Shown: positions 6,837-16,193 of the stretch, one piece after another
Layout: each line of letters opens with the position of its first letter
Numbering within the stretch: the first letter of the stretch is position 1
From: Clostridiales bacterium
GTDB taxonomy: Bacteria > Bacillota > Clostridia > Oscillospirales > Butyricicoccaceae
Length of the DNA: 64,000 bases
Assembly (NCBI GenBank): GCA_004555915.1
Contig: SFJM01000003.1
Coordinates: 1 to 64,000 of the forward strand
Direction of reading: 5' to 3'
Notes under the pieces: generated by a model
The model's input: only the letters and a program-made list of their open reading frames with translations
Told to the model about the DNA's origin: nothing
Databases searched by the model: none
Position numbers and translations under genes: made by a program

Positions 6837-6913
6837 TGGTACGCCAGAAGGGATTCGAACCCCCGACCTTTTGGTTCGTAGCCAAACACTCTATCCAGCT
6901 GAGCTACTGGCGC
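6837..6913 (-). tRNA. tRNA-Arg (anticodon ACG)
   Basis: The minus strand folds as a cloverleaf: acceptor GCGCCAG with CTGGCGT, D arm GCTC-AGCTGGATA-GAGT, anticodon stem TTTGG/CCAAA around CTACGAA (anticodon ACG, read as ICG), and T arm GGGGG-TTCGAAT-CCCTT. Discriminator A and an encoded CCA follow (6840-6837). Short readings across it on the minus strand are tRNA translations, not genes. Confidence 0.95.
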
Positions 6914-7015
6914 ATGTCGGAAGTGTTTTTGTTCATTTCCTGACTGCTTGACTAGTATACCAAGAAAATCGCCTTCTGTCAACAATTATTTTGAGTTTTT
7001 TAAAAAAACATTCTC

Positions 7016-8512
7016 TTACGCCCCGGAAGCCCATCCCAGGGAACACTTTACCGCCCGGTGCCAGCCATCCAGCAGCTTGCGCCGTACCTCCTCCGGCATA
7101 TCCGGCTGGAAAATCCGTTCCGGCTGACAGTTCTGCCGAATCTCCTCCCGGTTCGCCCAGTAGCCCACAGCCAGCCCTGCCAGATATGCGGCGCCCAATG
7201 CGGTGGTCTCCACACAGACCGGACGTTCCACCGGTACATGGACGATATCCGACTGGAATTCCATCAGAAAATCATTGGCACAGGCACCGCCATCCACCTT
7301 CAGGGACTGCAATGTTAATCCGGCATCCTGCTCCATCACCTGCAGCACATCTGCCGTCTGATACGCCAGGGATTCCAGTGTGGCACGGACTACATGTGCC
7401 CGTCCCGCGCCCCGTGTCAGCCCCACCAGCGCGCCTCTGGCATATGGGTCCCAGTAGGGTGCTCCCAGACCGGTAAATGCCGGTACCAGATATACCCCCG
7501 CTGTATCCGGCACACTGCGGGCAATGGCTTCGGAATCAGAGGCATGCTCCAGCAGCCCCATTTCATCCCGCAGCCACTGGATTGCCGCTCCTGCTACAAA
7601 TACCGAGCCTTCCAGCGCATAACTGATCTCACCGTCTACCTCCCATGCAATGGTGGTCAGCAGGCCGTTTTCACTTTTGACCGGTTTGGTTCCCGTATTC
7701 ATCAGCATAAAGCAGCCGGTGCCATAGGTATTCTTGGCATCCCCGGGCTGGAAGCAGGTCTGGCCGAACAGGGCTGCCTGCTGGTCTCCGGCAATGCCTG
7801 CCAGAGGAATCGGTCTGCCAAACAGCTCCGGTGCCGTTTCGCCCAGAACACCGCTGGATGGCACAACCTCCGGCAGCATACCGGCTGGAATATCCAGCTC
7901 CTGCAGCAGCTCCTGATCCCATTGCCGTTTATGGATATCAAACAGCATGGTGCGGGCAGCATTGCTCACATCGGTCACATGCCGTTTCCCGCCGGTCAGG
8001 TTCCATACCAGCCAGCTGTCCACGGTGCCGAACAGCAGCTCTCCCTGCTCCGCCCGCTGCCGTGTCTGGGGCACATGGTCGAGAATCCACTGGATTTTGG
8101 TTGCGGAAAAATAGGCATCCACAATCAGACCGGTTTTCTGCTGAATGGTTTCTGCCAGACCACGCTCCCGCAACGCATCCGCCTGTGCCGCTGTCCGGCG
8201 GCACTGCCAGACAATGGCGGGGGCAACCGGTTTTCCCGTATGCCGGTCCCAGATGATGGTGGTTTCCCGCTGGTTGGTGATGCCGATTGCCACAACCTGC
8301 TCCGGCTGAATGCCAAGCTGCTGTATGGCCTGCCGGCATACCTCCAGCTGTACCGTCCAGATTTCCATGGCATCCTGTTCCACCCAGCCGTCTTTGGGAT
8401 ACTGCACATGCAGCTCCTGCTGGGTGACAGCGCACATGGCTCCCTGCCGGTCAAACAGGATACATCTGGCACTGGTGGTGCCTGCATCAATTGCCATGAT
8501 ATATTGTTTCAT
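7016..8512 (-). CDS. glpK: Glycerol kinase
   Basis: The 498-residue protein is an FGGY-family kinase of normal length that phosphorylates glycerol to sn-glycerol 3-phosphate in the cytoplasm. It has the N-terminal ATP-binding phosphate-1 motif AIDAGTTSARCILFD and the substrate motif VGITNQRETTI-type (here AIGITNQRETTIIWD). The adenosine-side motif LKVDGGACANDFLMEFQSD is near residue 400. The ATG at 8512 has GGGGAG at a proper distance; a GTG two codons earlier sits too close to it. No glpF or glpD is adjacent, so glycerol uptake must be encoded elsewhere. A terminator separates it from the upstream peptidase gene. Confidence 0.96.
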   Translation of the reverse strand: MKQYIMAIDAGTTSARCILFDRQGAMCAVTQQELHVQYPKDGWVEQDAMEIWTVQLEVCRQAIQQLGIQPEQVVAIGITNQRETTIIWDRHTGKPVAPAIVWQCRRTAAQADALRERGLAETIQQKTGLIVDAYFSATKIQWILDHVPQTRQRAEQGELLFGTVDSWLVWNLTGGKRHVTDVSNAARTMLFDIHKRQWDQELLQELDIPAGMLPEVVPSSGVLGETAPELFGRPIPLAGIAGDQQAALFGQTCFQPGDAKNTYGTGCFMLMNTGTKPVKSENGLLTTIAWEVDGEISYALEGSVFVAGAAIQWLRDEMGLLEHASDSEAIARSVPDTAGVYLVPAFTGLGAPYWDPYARGALVGLTRGAGRAHVVRATLESLAYQTADVLQVMEQDAGLTLQSLKVDGGACANDFLMEFQSDIVHVPVERPVCVETTALGAAYLAGLAVGYWANREEIRQNCQPERIFQPDMPEEVRRKLLDGWHRAVKCSLGWASGA

Positions 8513-8531
8513 TTTCACACACTCCCCATAG

Positions 8532-8563
8532 AAAAAAATGCGCTGTGCATCGTGACAGCGCGC
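8532..8563 (-). terminator. Terminator between the M16 peptidase gene and glpK
   Basis: GCGCTGT (8540-8546) pairs with ACAGCGC (8555-8561). On the minus strand the stem is followed by seven T residues. It ends the peptidase transcript, or attenuates read-through into glpK. Confidence 0.8.
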
Positions 8564-8585
8564 TTTTCTCCTGTTTGATTTTTAT

Positions 8586-9836
8586 TTATCCGCGTAACAA
8601 TTTTGTATAATATTCCGCATCACGAACCTGTCCTACCGCGCAGATCGAAGCCTGGTCAAAATCAAAAATCCGCCTTGCCAGCTGTGCAATATCCTCCGCT
8701 GTCACGGCATCATACAGTGCCATGACTTCCTCCAGCTCCAGTGTCTTGCCAAAGAACATTTCACTGCGTCCCAGCTGATTCATACGGCCGGAGGTGCTTT
8801 CCATCCCCAGCAGCATATTGGTCTTGGCCTGTTCCCGGCAGCGGCTCAGCTCTGCACGGTCCGGGCCATCCTCTGCCAGACGCAGGCATTCCTGCCGGAT
8901 CAGCTGGAGGGCTTTTTCCTCGGTTTCCTTGCCCAATGCGGTATAAATGCCAAAGACACCGGTGTCCTCATGGGAGGTATTGAAGGAATAAATGGAATAA
9001 CACAGGCCATTTTCCTCACGGATGGTCTGGAACAGTCTGGAGGCCATACCGCCGCCCAGAATGGCTCCCATCAGTGCATTGGTATACCGTTCCTCTGCCT
9101 GGATGGAAACACCCGGAAAGGCAAGGCACAGATGGTTCTGTTCAATTTCCTTCGGACGGGTGATGACCCGGGGCTGATAATGCGCCGGTTCAATGACATT
9201 CTGTCCATCACCCTCCATGACAGAAAACAGGTCACAGATAAACGCGATATCCTCCTGCGTATAGGAGCCTGCAATCGCCACCACGGTATCCTTGGGACGG
9301 TAATATTCCGCCACATAGTTATGTAAGGTTTCGCTGTTCATGCCCAGCAGGGTTTCTTCCCTGCCCAGAATCGGCCGTCCCAGTGAGCTGCCCTCATAAC
9401 AGGCCTCAAAGATTTTTTCTGTTGCCACATCCTCCGGGGAATCCTCGTACATATCAATTTCTTCCAGAACGACGCCACGTTCCAGTTCCATATCCCGTTC
9501 CGAAAACCGGGAATGCAGAAACATATCCGCAAGGATTTCCACACCGGTCTGTGCATGCTTATCCAGTGTTTTTAAGTAAAAACAGGTACATTCCTTGGTT
9601 GTGAATGCATTTACCTGTCCGCCAATGGCATCCATTGCAATGGCTATATGCTGTGCGGAACGCTTTTCCGTTCCTTTAAATACCATATGCTCAATGAAAT
9701 GAGAGATGCCGCTGAGCTCATCCGGTTCATGCCGGGAGCCATTCATCACCCATATGCCAATTGCGGTGGAACGCACGCCCGGAATCGGTTCCGTGACAAT
9801 GCGCACGCCGTTTGGCAGTACAATTCGGTCATACAT
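8586..9836 (-). CDS. M16-family zinc metallopeptidase (processing-peptidase type)
   Basis: The 416-residue protein has the inverted zinc motif HxxEH (His46, Glu49, His50 in SHFIEHMVF) and the distal ligand Glu126 in VVLEEIDMYEDSPED, exactly 76 residues on. It therefore belongs to the active half of the M16 (pitrilysin/insulinase) family, close to Bacillus YmxG/MlpA. These enzymes degrade peptides or process proteins; the substrate here is unknown. It has no signal peptide, so it is likely cytoplasmic. The ATG follows TAGGAGAGA. It appears monocistronic, with a terminator behind it. Confidence 0.92.
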   Translation of the reverse strand: MYDRIVLPNGVRIVTEPIPGVRSTAIGIWVMNGSRHEPDELSGISHFIEHMVFKGTEKRSAQHIAIAMDAIGGQVNAFTTKECTCFYLKTLDKHAQTGVEILADMFLHSRFSERDMELERGVVLEEIDMYEDSPEDVATEKIFEACYEGSSLGRPILGREETLLGMNSETLHNYVAEYYRPKDTVVAIAGSYTQEDIAFICDLFSVMEGDGQNVIEPAHYQPRVITRPKEIEQNHLCLAFPGVSIQAEERYTNALMGAILGGGMASRLFQTIREENGLCYSIYSFNTSHEDTGVFGIYTALGKETEEKALQLIRQECLRLAEDGPDRAELSRCREQAKTNMLLGMESTSGRMNQLGRSEMFFGKTLELEEVMALYDAVTAEDIAQLARRIFDFDQASICAVGQVRDAEYYTKLLRG

Positions 9837-9929
9837 CTGTCAATCTCTCCTACGCGGCAATTTCGCCGCCATTACTGTTATTCAGTATACCATATTCTAA
9901 CTGAAAGTCACACTGTTTTACACAGTTTT

Positions 9930-10563
9930 TTATGGAAACATCACCCCAATATAACAACTTTTATCCATACCGGTGAAAAAGCACCGTTATCCTGCCAAGA
10001 TATCTCCAATCCACCTGTTTCCGGCGAAAACCCAAACCAAAAACGGGTCAGCGATGTGACAGAATTCAGCCTGTTCGGAGAGAAACTATATCTCTCGCCC
10101 ATTCTTGATCTGTGCAGCAGCGATCTTGTCAGCTGCACCATCTCGGATCGGCCTGTCCTGAGCATGGTAACAACGATGCTGGATAAAGCTTTTGAGAAGA
10201 TACCAGATGAAACTGGTCTTATCCTTCATTCCGACCAGGGCTGGCAGTACCAGCATAAACAGTACCAGCGGATGCTTCGTGAGAAAGGCATCCGGCAGAG
10301 CATGAACCGGAAAGGCAATTGGACAATGCGGTCATGGAAAACTTCTTCGATCTACTCAAAAACAAATTGCTTTATCTGCACGAATTTGATTCCATGGAAC
10401 ACTTTAAGCGAGAATGAATGGATGATTTGCACGATTACAACAACTACCGTATCAAATCAAAGCGAAAGGGCCTGCCGCCTGCAATTCACAGACAACAAGC
10501 CCTTTCGGCTGCTTGAACCATTTTTACTTTAAAATATTGTCTAAACTTTTTGGGGTCACTTCA
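9930..10563 (+). mobile_element. Decayed IS3-family (IS150-like) insertion sequence remnant
   Basis: The region contains the 3' half of an IS3-group transposase and ends in TGTCTAAACTTTTTGGGGTC (10538-10557), typical of an IS150-like right terminal repeat. No matching left end or orfA is present; homology fades near 9950, next to the promoter side of the peptidase gene. The right end is about 40 bases from the stop of the convergent 10602-15155 gene. The element cannot be mobile on its own. Confidence 0.8.
9955..10516 (+). pseudogene. Truncated, frameshifted IS3-family transposase (DDE domain)
   Basis: One frame carries PNQKRVSDVTEF, GEKLYLSPILDLCSSD and LILHSDQGWQYQHKQYQRML, the first two acidic residues of the DDE triad, ending at MNRKGN near 10320. 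The rest continues in a second frame as NAVMENFFDLLKNKLLYLHE (the Glu of the triad) up to a stop near 10418. It then runs in a third frame as YNNYRIKSKRKGLPPAIHRQ to the end. With the N-terminus missing and two frame changes, this is a dead fragment of an orfB-type transposase. A long in-frame reading from 9648 is only accidental upstream of here. Confidence 0.9.
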
Positions 10564-10601
10564 CTGTTTCCATGCGGGCATTCTGCTTCCTGTATCCGGT
10601 T

Positions 10602-13600
10602 TTATTCCTTGCCTATGCCGTTTTCCAGGAAGAAAATCGGGATAAAGCACAAAATCATGTAAATCAGCACACGGATCGGATGGGCATCCTCCGGTACAAA
10701 CACATAGCACAGATAGGTCATCAGCAGCATGCACAGCAGTGCCGCGCATGCACCGATGATAACGCCCAGCGGAGCAACCCGTGCTTCCTCCCGTGCGGAT
10801 GTGATACAGCCGGACAATGGGATAAAGCCATCCCGTCCCAGCAATCCGCACAGCCGGTCATGTGCCGTATACTGCGGATTACGCAGGGCACGGTCGGTTT
10901 CCAGCTTCGGTATCGAGACCATGCCCGGTTTGAGGGCATATTTCTGTTCCACCAGCTTGGGTGTGATCTGATGGTTTCTGGTATGCAGCCAGATATGGAT
11001 TTTACGTTCGGTCAGCACCTGCATGGCATTGAACAATGCTGCCGGTACCTGGTAGTCAATGACCAGAATTGCTGCCACATCCCCATCCAGTGCCAGTACC
11101 AGGCCATTTTCCGGTACCTCCCGGGCAATGATGCCATGCTCTGCCATATACCGGTCATCCCCCAGCAGAACCTGTATCCCGCCTACCTGTCCGCTGACAC
11201 CGCCGTTCACATCCTCTACCACATGCCGTGCCACCAGCGGTGCACCATACCGGGTGCGTACCTCCTCTGCCAGCATATGTCCCAACGAGGTTTCCCCGGT
11301 CAGTGCTGCGGCATAGGCCAGCGCTGTGGCATCATTCAGATTGCTCCGCAGCTCCAGACGCTCCAGGGCAATGGAGCTTGCCGGGAACAGGTCTTCATCT
11401 GTCAGTACGACGGTTTCCGCTTTTGCCAGATGCTGTACGCCGAAATTGTCATCTGCTGCCGCGCCGCTGCGCTGCATCCGCCGTGCGCTGTAGCTGCGTG
11501 CCATCACCATGGCACAGATCAGGGCAATCTGGCAGGCACCGGTAACCGTTGCCGCCAGCACATAAATCAGCCGCCCCGGATCTCCGGTTGCTACACATAC
11601 AATCACAGCCAGCACCACCGCTGTCACTGCGGACAGGATGGCAAAGATGCTTTCCGCCCTTTGCCGTACGCCCCGCTGCAGGGTCTGTGCAATGAATGCA
11701 TCGATATTTTCCAGCGGCGCCTTCACAAGATGCGGCTCCGGCCCGTCATGGTAAAACAGTCCCATGGGTTCCCTTGCATTTCCTGCCACCTTATATGTGT
11801 AATGCTGGATGGTGGAACGGGAAACCTGTGCCCGGAGCTGTGCGAACAATACCAGCATAATGATGCAGGCATAGGGAATTTCCTCTCCCTCGGACACCAG
11901 CCGAGTGACACAGTGGACAATGTTCAGGACGAGCGCCAGATCAATCAGCGTAGACAGATTGGGCTGCAGCCGCAGCAATGCCTGTATGCCGTCCCGTACC
12001 ACATCATATGCCAGCAGGATGGACAATCCCATCAGCACCAGAAATACGATCAGCACATTGGCGGGATGGTAGACATAATTCATGGCATCCGGCAGGGGCA
12101 GCAGGGTAAAATCTGCCGCGCAGGAAATATAGATGCAGATCAGTGTCAGAACGGCAATGGCGGAAGCCCGTCTTGCCTGTTTTCCTGCCCGCCTGCGGCA
12201 TGCCTTGCTTTCCTGATTCAGATTTTTGGGAATCTGAACCGTTGGCTTTGGGGCAGCCTTAGGCTTATGGTTTTTTCGCTGTCCCGACACAGCCTGCGCC
12301 GGCTTTGCCGGTTGTTCGGATTCCTCTTCCGGCTCCATGTCCGTTTCCGGTTCCATGTCCTCCTCCGGTTCGGTTTCCCGTACTGCAGCGGTTACTTCCA
12401 GAATGATTTCTTTCTGGCCGGCTGCCTCCGTTTCCGGTTTGTCAGTCGGCCCGTCCGGAAAAACCGAATCTTCTGCCGCATCCTGCTCCAGCAGGGCATG
12501 CAGTTCATCTGCCGCATGGATGGCATCCACATCCTCCGACGGCTCCGTCGGCTCCGGTAGTTCCGGCTCTTCCTCCGGTTCCTCCTGCGGCTGCGGCGTG
12601 CCATTCTGTTCATCCTTATACCGGCGAATCCGTGCCATAATCCATTCCTTCTGGCGGAGTACCTCACGTGCCATCACCGGTCCCTCCCGACGGAGTATCG
12701 CCATGGACGGTGCAATCCGGTACAGCTCCTCCAGCGGCAGATTCATCCAGTCCGGATCAGGCTCCGGCTCTTCTTCCGGTTCCTCGTCCGGTTCGAATTC
12801 CGGTTCATCCTCCGGTTCCTCTGTCGGTTCCACCGGTTCTTCCTCCGGTTCCTCTGCTTCTTCCGGTTCGGGTTCCGTAAGGTCAGCGGGACGCTCCGGT
12901 TCCTTTTCCATTTCCGCCTCTGCGTCAAACAGCTCTGGCTGCCTGTCCTCCTGTGGTTCCGCAGAGGTCACACGGATCGGCACATCCACATAAACCGTGG
13001 TTTCCTCTTCCGGGAATTCCTCCAGTGACAGCTTCTGTTCTTCCGGCTCTGCGTCAACGTCAATGCCATTGTCCCGCAGCAGCTGCTCGAAGCTGACCTT
13101 TTCGACCTCTTCTTCCTCTTCCTCCACATCAGCCAGAAAAGCAGCCAGCTCCTCTTCACTGATGACCGGTGTATCCTCCGGGCGCGGCTGGGGCACAGAA
13201 AGGGTTTCCTCCTCCGCCCCGATTTCCTCCTCGCGCTGCAGGATGTCACGGAACTCCGCTTCTGCCGGATCCATTTTCTCCTCCGGTTCGGTTTCGGAAG
13301 CTGCTTCCGGTTCGGATTCCATGTCTTCGGCGGTTTCTTCCTCCGGCAGTTCCTCTGCGGTTTCCTCCAGGTCATACCACTGGTCATCCTCCGCTTCGGT
13401 TTCCTCTGACGGCATTTCCTCTGCCGGTACTTCTGGCTGATCTTCCTCTGCATCCGGTTCCGCTTCATCGGTTTCTTCCGGTTCCACTTCCTCTTCCACG
13501 ATTTCCAGACCAAATACATCCATCAGCCTGTTCAGGAAGCCCTGCTTTGGTTGGTTTTCCTCTCCAGATTCTTCGGTTTCGATGGCTTCGCTGCCGGTTT

Positions 13601-15155
13601 CTGTTTCTTCGGGTTCCTCAGCTTCTTCGCCTTCCCCGAAGTCATCCGGTTCCTCTTCCTCCGGTATCTCTGCAATGGTTTCTGTCTCCACCGCTTCGGT
13701 CTCTGCCGGCTGTTCTACAACAGAGACAGGCACATCAGACGGGAGGACAATTCGCTGGGTTTCCTGTTCGGACAGGGCATCAAATGCCTGTGTTTCATCC
13801 AGATCCATTTCTGCCCCAACAGGCGCCTGTTCAGCAGCTTCGGAAATCTCTTCCACAGCTACATCAGGTTCTTCCTCCGATTCTTCCTCGTCCTCGGAGT
13901 CATATTCTTCTTCATCCTCGTATTCTTCGTCGTATTCGTCTTCCGATTCGTCTTCCTCATCGGATTCATCCTCTTCGTCGAACGTTTCTTCCTCGTCCTC
14001 CTCATCGGAACCAAACAGGCGGGCAAAGAAGCTGCGCTTCGGCTTTTCCTCTACGTCCTCTTCTTCGTCTGTCTCTTCGCTGTCTTCGTATTCTTCCTCC
14101 TTATCGAAGTCCTCTGTGTCATCCACATCCTCCTCCGGTTCGGATTCTTCCTCGTCGTATTCGTCCGATTCCTCTTCCTCATCTGTTTCAGATGCGTCGT
14201 CATCCTCGTCATACTCGTCTTCTGATTCTTCTTCCTCGTCAGAATCCGCTTCTTCGTCCAGTTCGTCTTCTTCAGCGGAACCAAACAGACGGGCAAAGAA
14301 GCCTCGCCTTGGTTTTTCTTCCGCCTCTTCTTCCTCGTCCTCGAATTCCGGTTCGTCTTCCGGGTCATACGCTTCGGTTTCGTCATATGTATCCGCAGCG
14401 TCAATTTTCTGTGTCCATTCCTCATCCAGCGCCTGTGTTTCCATCGCATCGACATCCGGCTCTGCGTCCACAGGCTCCGGTTCACGCTCGATCACACGGG
14501 TTGCGCTGTCCAGTACGCTTTCAAACGTTCTGGTTCCCGCCGGTTCCGAAATCATATCCTCTGCCGGCTGATCTGCGGCAAAATCCTCTGCGGGCCGGAA
14601 CAGCCGTGCCATCAGATCCGGTTCCTCCTCCGGCTCCACAAGCGGTTCGGTCAGCCGGGGATCGGTGGGCTTTTCCTCCTGCTCAATTTCACCCAACCGG
14701 GCAAACAGCTGGGCAAAGACATCATCCTGTTCGTCAAAGGGAGTTTCCTCTTCCGGCTTGCTTGCCTCAGCCATGGCAGCCTGTTCATCCACCAGTGCCT
14801 GGGTCTGCTCTGCCGCCAGGAACAAGGCGGAAAGATCCCCTGCGCCCTGCTGTTCCGGCATCATATCCTCGGTGACCGGTGCTGCCATACCAACTGGCTG
14901 TGTCCTGTCCGATTCCGGCTGTGCCACCGGCCGGGTCTTCAACCGCTCGGTTTTCTGTTCCTCCTGCGGCATGCGCTGTGTTTTCGGTTCTTCCATCTCC
15001 ACACCAAGGCTTTTCATCAGCTCTTCCAGACTGGTACCGCTGCCTTTGGAAGTACCTGAACCGGCTTCCCGCATGATTTCATCTACATCATAGACACTGC
15101 CGCCGGATACATCATTCAATTCCTGTTTTAATTGTTCCAGATCCAGATCATCCAT
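10602..15155 (-). CDS. Giant acidic protein fused to a degenerate P-type ATPase-like membrane module
   Basis: The start at 15155 (MDDLDLEQL) follows GGGGAGGAC and overlaps the rlmB stop by eight bases. Of 1517 residues, about 1-970 are dominated by Glu and Asp and look disordered. They are punctuated by short basic/aromatic motifs: VFAQLFARLGE, PDLMARLFRPAED, RGFFARLFGSAEE, RSFFARLFGSDEE and QGFLNRLMDVFGLE. The C-terminal 540 residues have six hydrophobic segments, a soluble domain and two more segments, the layout of a P1B-type ATPase. The phosphorylation motif DKTGT is replaced by DEDLF (ETVVLTDEDLFP), the CPC of the fourth core helix by ACQ, and no TGES or intact GDGxND is seen. It is therefore probably a non-catalytic relative. 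Function unknown; a membrane scaffold is possible. Confidence 0.85.
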   Translation of the reverse strand: MDDLDLEQLKQELNDVSGGSVYDVDEIMREAGSGTSKGSGTSLEELMKSLGVEMEEPKTQRMPQEEQKTERLKTRPVAQPESDRTQPVGMAAPVTEDMMPEQQGAGDLSALFLAAEQTQALVDEQAAMAEASKPEEETPFDEQDDVFAQLFARLGEIEQEEKPTDPRLTEPLVEPEEEPDLMARLFRPAEDFAADQPAEDMISEPAGTRTFESVLDSATRVIEREPEPVDAEPDVDAMETQALDEEWTQKIDAADTYDETEAYDPEDEPEFEDEEEEAEEKPRRGFFARLFGSAEEDELDEEADSDEEEESEDEYDEDDDASETDEEEESDEYDEEESEPEEDVDDTEDFDKEEEYEDSEETDEEEDVEEKPKRSFFARLFGSDEEDEEETFDEEDESDEEDESEDEYDEEYEDEEEYDSEDEEESEEEPDVAVEEISEAAEQAPVGAEMDLDETQAFDALSEQETQRIVLPSDVPVSVVEQPAETEAVETETIAEIPEEEEPDDFGEGEEAEEPEETETGSEAIETEESGEENQPKQGFLNRLMDVFGLEIVEEEVEPEETDEAEPDAEEDQPEVPAEEMPSEETEAEDDQWYDLEETAEELPEEETAEDMESEPEAASETEPEEKMDPAEAEFRDILQREEEIGAEEETLSVPQPRPEDTPVISEEELAAFLADVEEEEEEVEKVSFEQLLRDNGIDVDAEPEEQKLSLEEFPEEETTVYVDVPIRVTSAEPQEDRQPELFDAEAEMEKEPERPADLTEPEPEEAEEPEEEPVEPTEEPEDEPEFEPDEEPEEEPEPDPDWMNLPLEELYRIAPSMAILRREGPVMAREVLRQKEWIMARIRRYKDEQNGTPQPQEEPEEEPELPEPTEPSEDVDAIHAADELHALLEQDAAEDSVFPDGPTDKPETEAAGQKEIILEVTAAVRETEPEEDMEPETDMEPEEESEQPAKPAQAVSGQRKNHKPKAAPKPTVQIPKNLNQESKACRRRAGKQARRASAIAVLTLICIYISCAADFTLLPLPDAMNYVYHPANVLIVFLVLMGLSILLAYDVVRDGIQALLRLQPNLSTLIDLALVLNIVHCVTRLVSEGEEIPYACIIMLVLFAQLRAQVSRSTIQHYTYKVAGNAREPMGLFYHDGPEPHLVKAPLENIDAFIAQTLQRGVRQRAESIFAILSAVTAVVLAVIVCVATGDPGRLIYVLAATVTGACQIALICAMVMARSYSARRMQRSGAAADDNFGVQHLAKAETVVLTDEDLFPASSIALERLELRSNLNDATALAYAAALTGETSLGHMLAEEVRTRYGAPLVARHVVEDVNGGVSGQVGGIQVLLGDDRYMAEHGIIAREVPENGLVLALDGDVAAILVIDYQVPAALFNAMQVLTERKIHIWLHTRNHQITPKLVEQKYALKPGMVSIPKLETDRALRNPQYTAHDRLCGLLGRDGFIPLSGCITSAREEARVAPLGVIIGACAALLCMLLMTYLCYVFVPEDAHPIRVLIYMILCFIPIFFLENGIGKE

Positions 15156-15954
15156 GGCTGTCCTCCCCAATCCGCTGCCGCACTGCCTCATACAGCAAAA
15201 CAGCAGCTGCGGCAGATGCATTGAGTGAATTTACTTTTCCCTTCATCGGGATGCTGACAATGAAGTCACATTTATCCCGTACAATCCGGCTCAGACCATT
15301 GCCCTCCGAGCCAATGACAATCGCTGCAGAGCCAACAAAATCCGCATCATACAGCTGCCTGTCGCCACCGGCATCCGCACCAAAGATCCAGACGCCTTTT
15401 TCCTTCAGTTCATCAATTGCCGCGGCAAGATTGGTAACCCGTGCCACGCCGATATGTTCAATGGCTCCGGCAGATGCCTTTGCCGCTGTGGCAGTCAGTC
15501 CCACGGAACGGCGTTTGGGAATGACCACGCCATGGGCGCCTGCGGTTTCCGCGGAACGGATGACAGCACCCAGATTATGCGGGTCGGTTAGTCCGTCACA
15601 AATCAAAATCAACGGTGCTTCTCCGCGGTCTGCCGCGGTCTGCAGGATATCATCCAGCGAGACATATGCATGAGCTGCCGCCTGTGCAATGACACCCTGA
15701 TGGACACCGGTTTCACTCATGGCATCCAGCTTGCGGCGGTCTACCTGTGTAACAACCGCACCCGCCTGCCTGGCCATGGCAATAATATCCGCCATTCTGC
15801 CGTTCTGGTCCGGTGCCACAAACAGTTTATCCACTGTCCGTCCTGCACGCAGCAGTTCCATGACGGCATTCCGGCCTTCATACAATGTGGTTTCCTGTTC
15901 CCCATGGTTTTCCTGCTTTTTATGATGATATGGTTTTTTATTTTTCTGACTCAT
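15148..15954 (-). CDS. rlmB: 23S rRNA 2'-O-ribose methyltransferase, RlmB/SpoU family
   Basis: This 268-residue SpoU-family enzyme methylates a ribose in 23S rRNA (G2251 for RlmB) using S-adenosylmethionine. The three SPOUT motifs are clear: DGLTDPHNLGAVIRSAE (motif 1), VIGSEGNGLSR (motif 2) and IPMKGKVNSLNASAAAAV (motif 3, the trefoil-knot cofactor site). The N-terminal domain (residues 25-100) is the L30e-like RNA-binding part, after a short basic tail (KNKKPYHHKK). The stop overlaps the start of the acidic membrane protein, so the two are co-transcribed. A TrmH-type tRNA target cannot be excluded. Confidence 0.93.
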   Translation of the reverse strand: MSQKNKKPYHHKKQENHGEQETTLYEGRNAVMELLRAGRTVDKLFVAPDQNGRMADIIAMARQAGAVVTQVDRRKLDAMSETGVHQGVIAQAAAHAYVSLDDILQTAADRGEAPLILICDGLTDPHNLGAVIRSAETAGAHGVVIPKRRSVGLTATAAKASAGAIEHIGVARVTNLAAAIDELKEKGVWIFGADAGGDRQLYDADFVGSAAIVIGSEGNGLSRIVRDKCDFIVSIPMKGKVNSLNASAAAAVLLYEAVRQRIGEDSHG

Positions 15955-16150
15955 ATGATCTACTCCATCGTGCCAATTTCAGATAGTATCAGTATAACAC
16001 AAATATTCTCTATCCGACAGCGAATGTACAAACTTTTTGACGATTTGCGGATTTGTTCACAGAATTTCCAGTGGTTCCTTCCGCTGGCAGTTTTCTTTCC
16101 CGTCCTCTCACGCACCTGCCGGGAAGCATGGTACATATCACATGACAGAA

Positions 16151-16184
16151 AAACAGACCCTCCCGTTCCCGGCAGGGTCTGTCT
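16151..16184 (-). terminator. Terminator after the S-layer amidase gene
   Basis: CAGACCCT (16154-16161) pairs with AGGGTCTG (16174-16181). On the minus strand it is followed by TTTTTC, just past the stop of the gene ending at 16194. The remaining bases between 15955 and 16150 show nothing else. Confidence 0.75.
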
Positions 16185-16193
16185 GCTGTTTTT

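Noticed and set aside
6837..6913. tRNA-Arg as the attachment site of the integrative element
   Set aside because: The direct repeats that flank the element match the 143-bp array, and no tRNA 3' fragment is found at the left end.
6701..6985. A 94-codon minus-strand reading
   Set aside because: It translates tRNA-Arg (APVAQLDRVFGYEPKGRGFE), a well-known artefact.
11384..11410. Functional P-type ATPase phosphorylation site in the acidic protein
   Set aside because: The aligned motif is DEDLF rather than DKTGT, so the catalytic cycle is not supported.
12337..14875. Long serine- and proline-rich plus-strand readings
   Set aside because: They are reverse-frame shadows of the GAA/GAG-rich acidic protein on the minus strand and show no start signal or family match.
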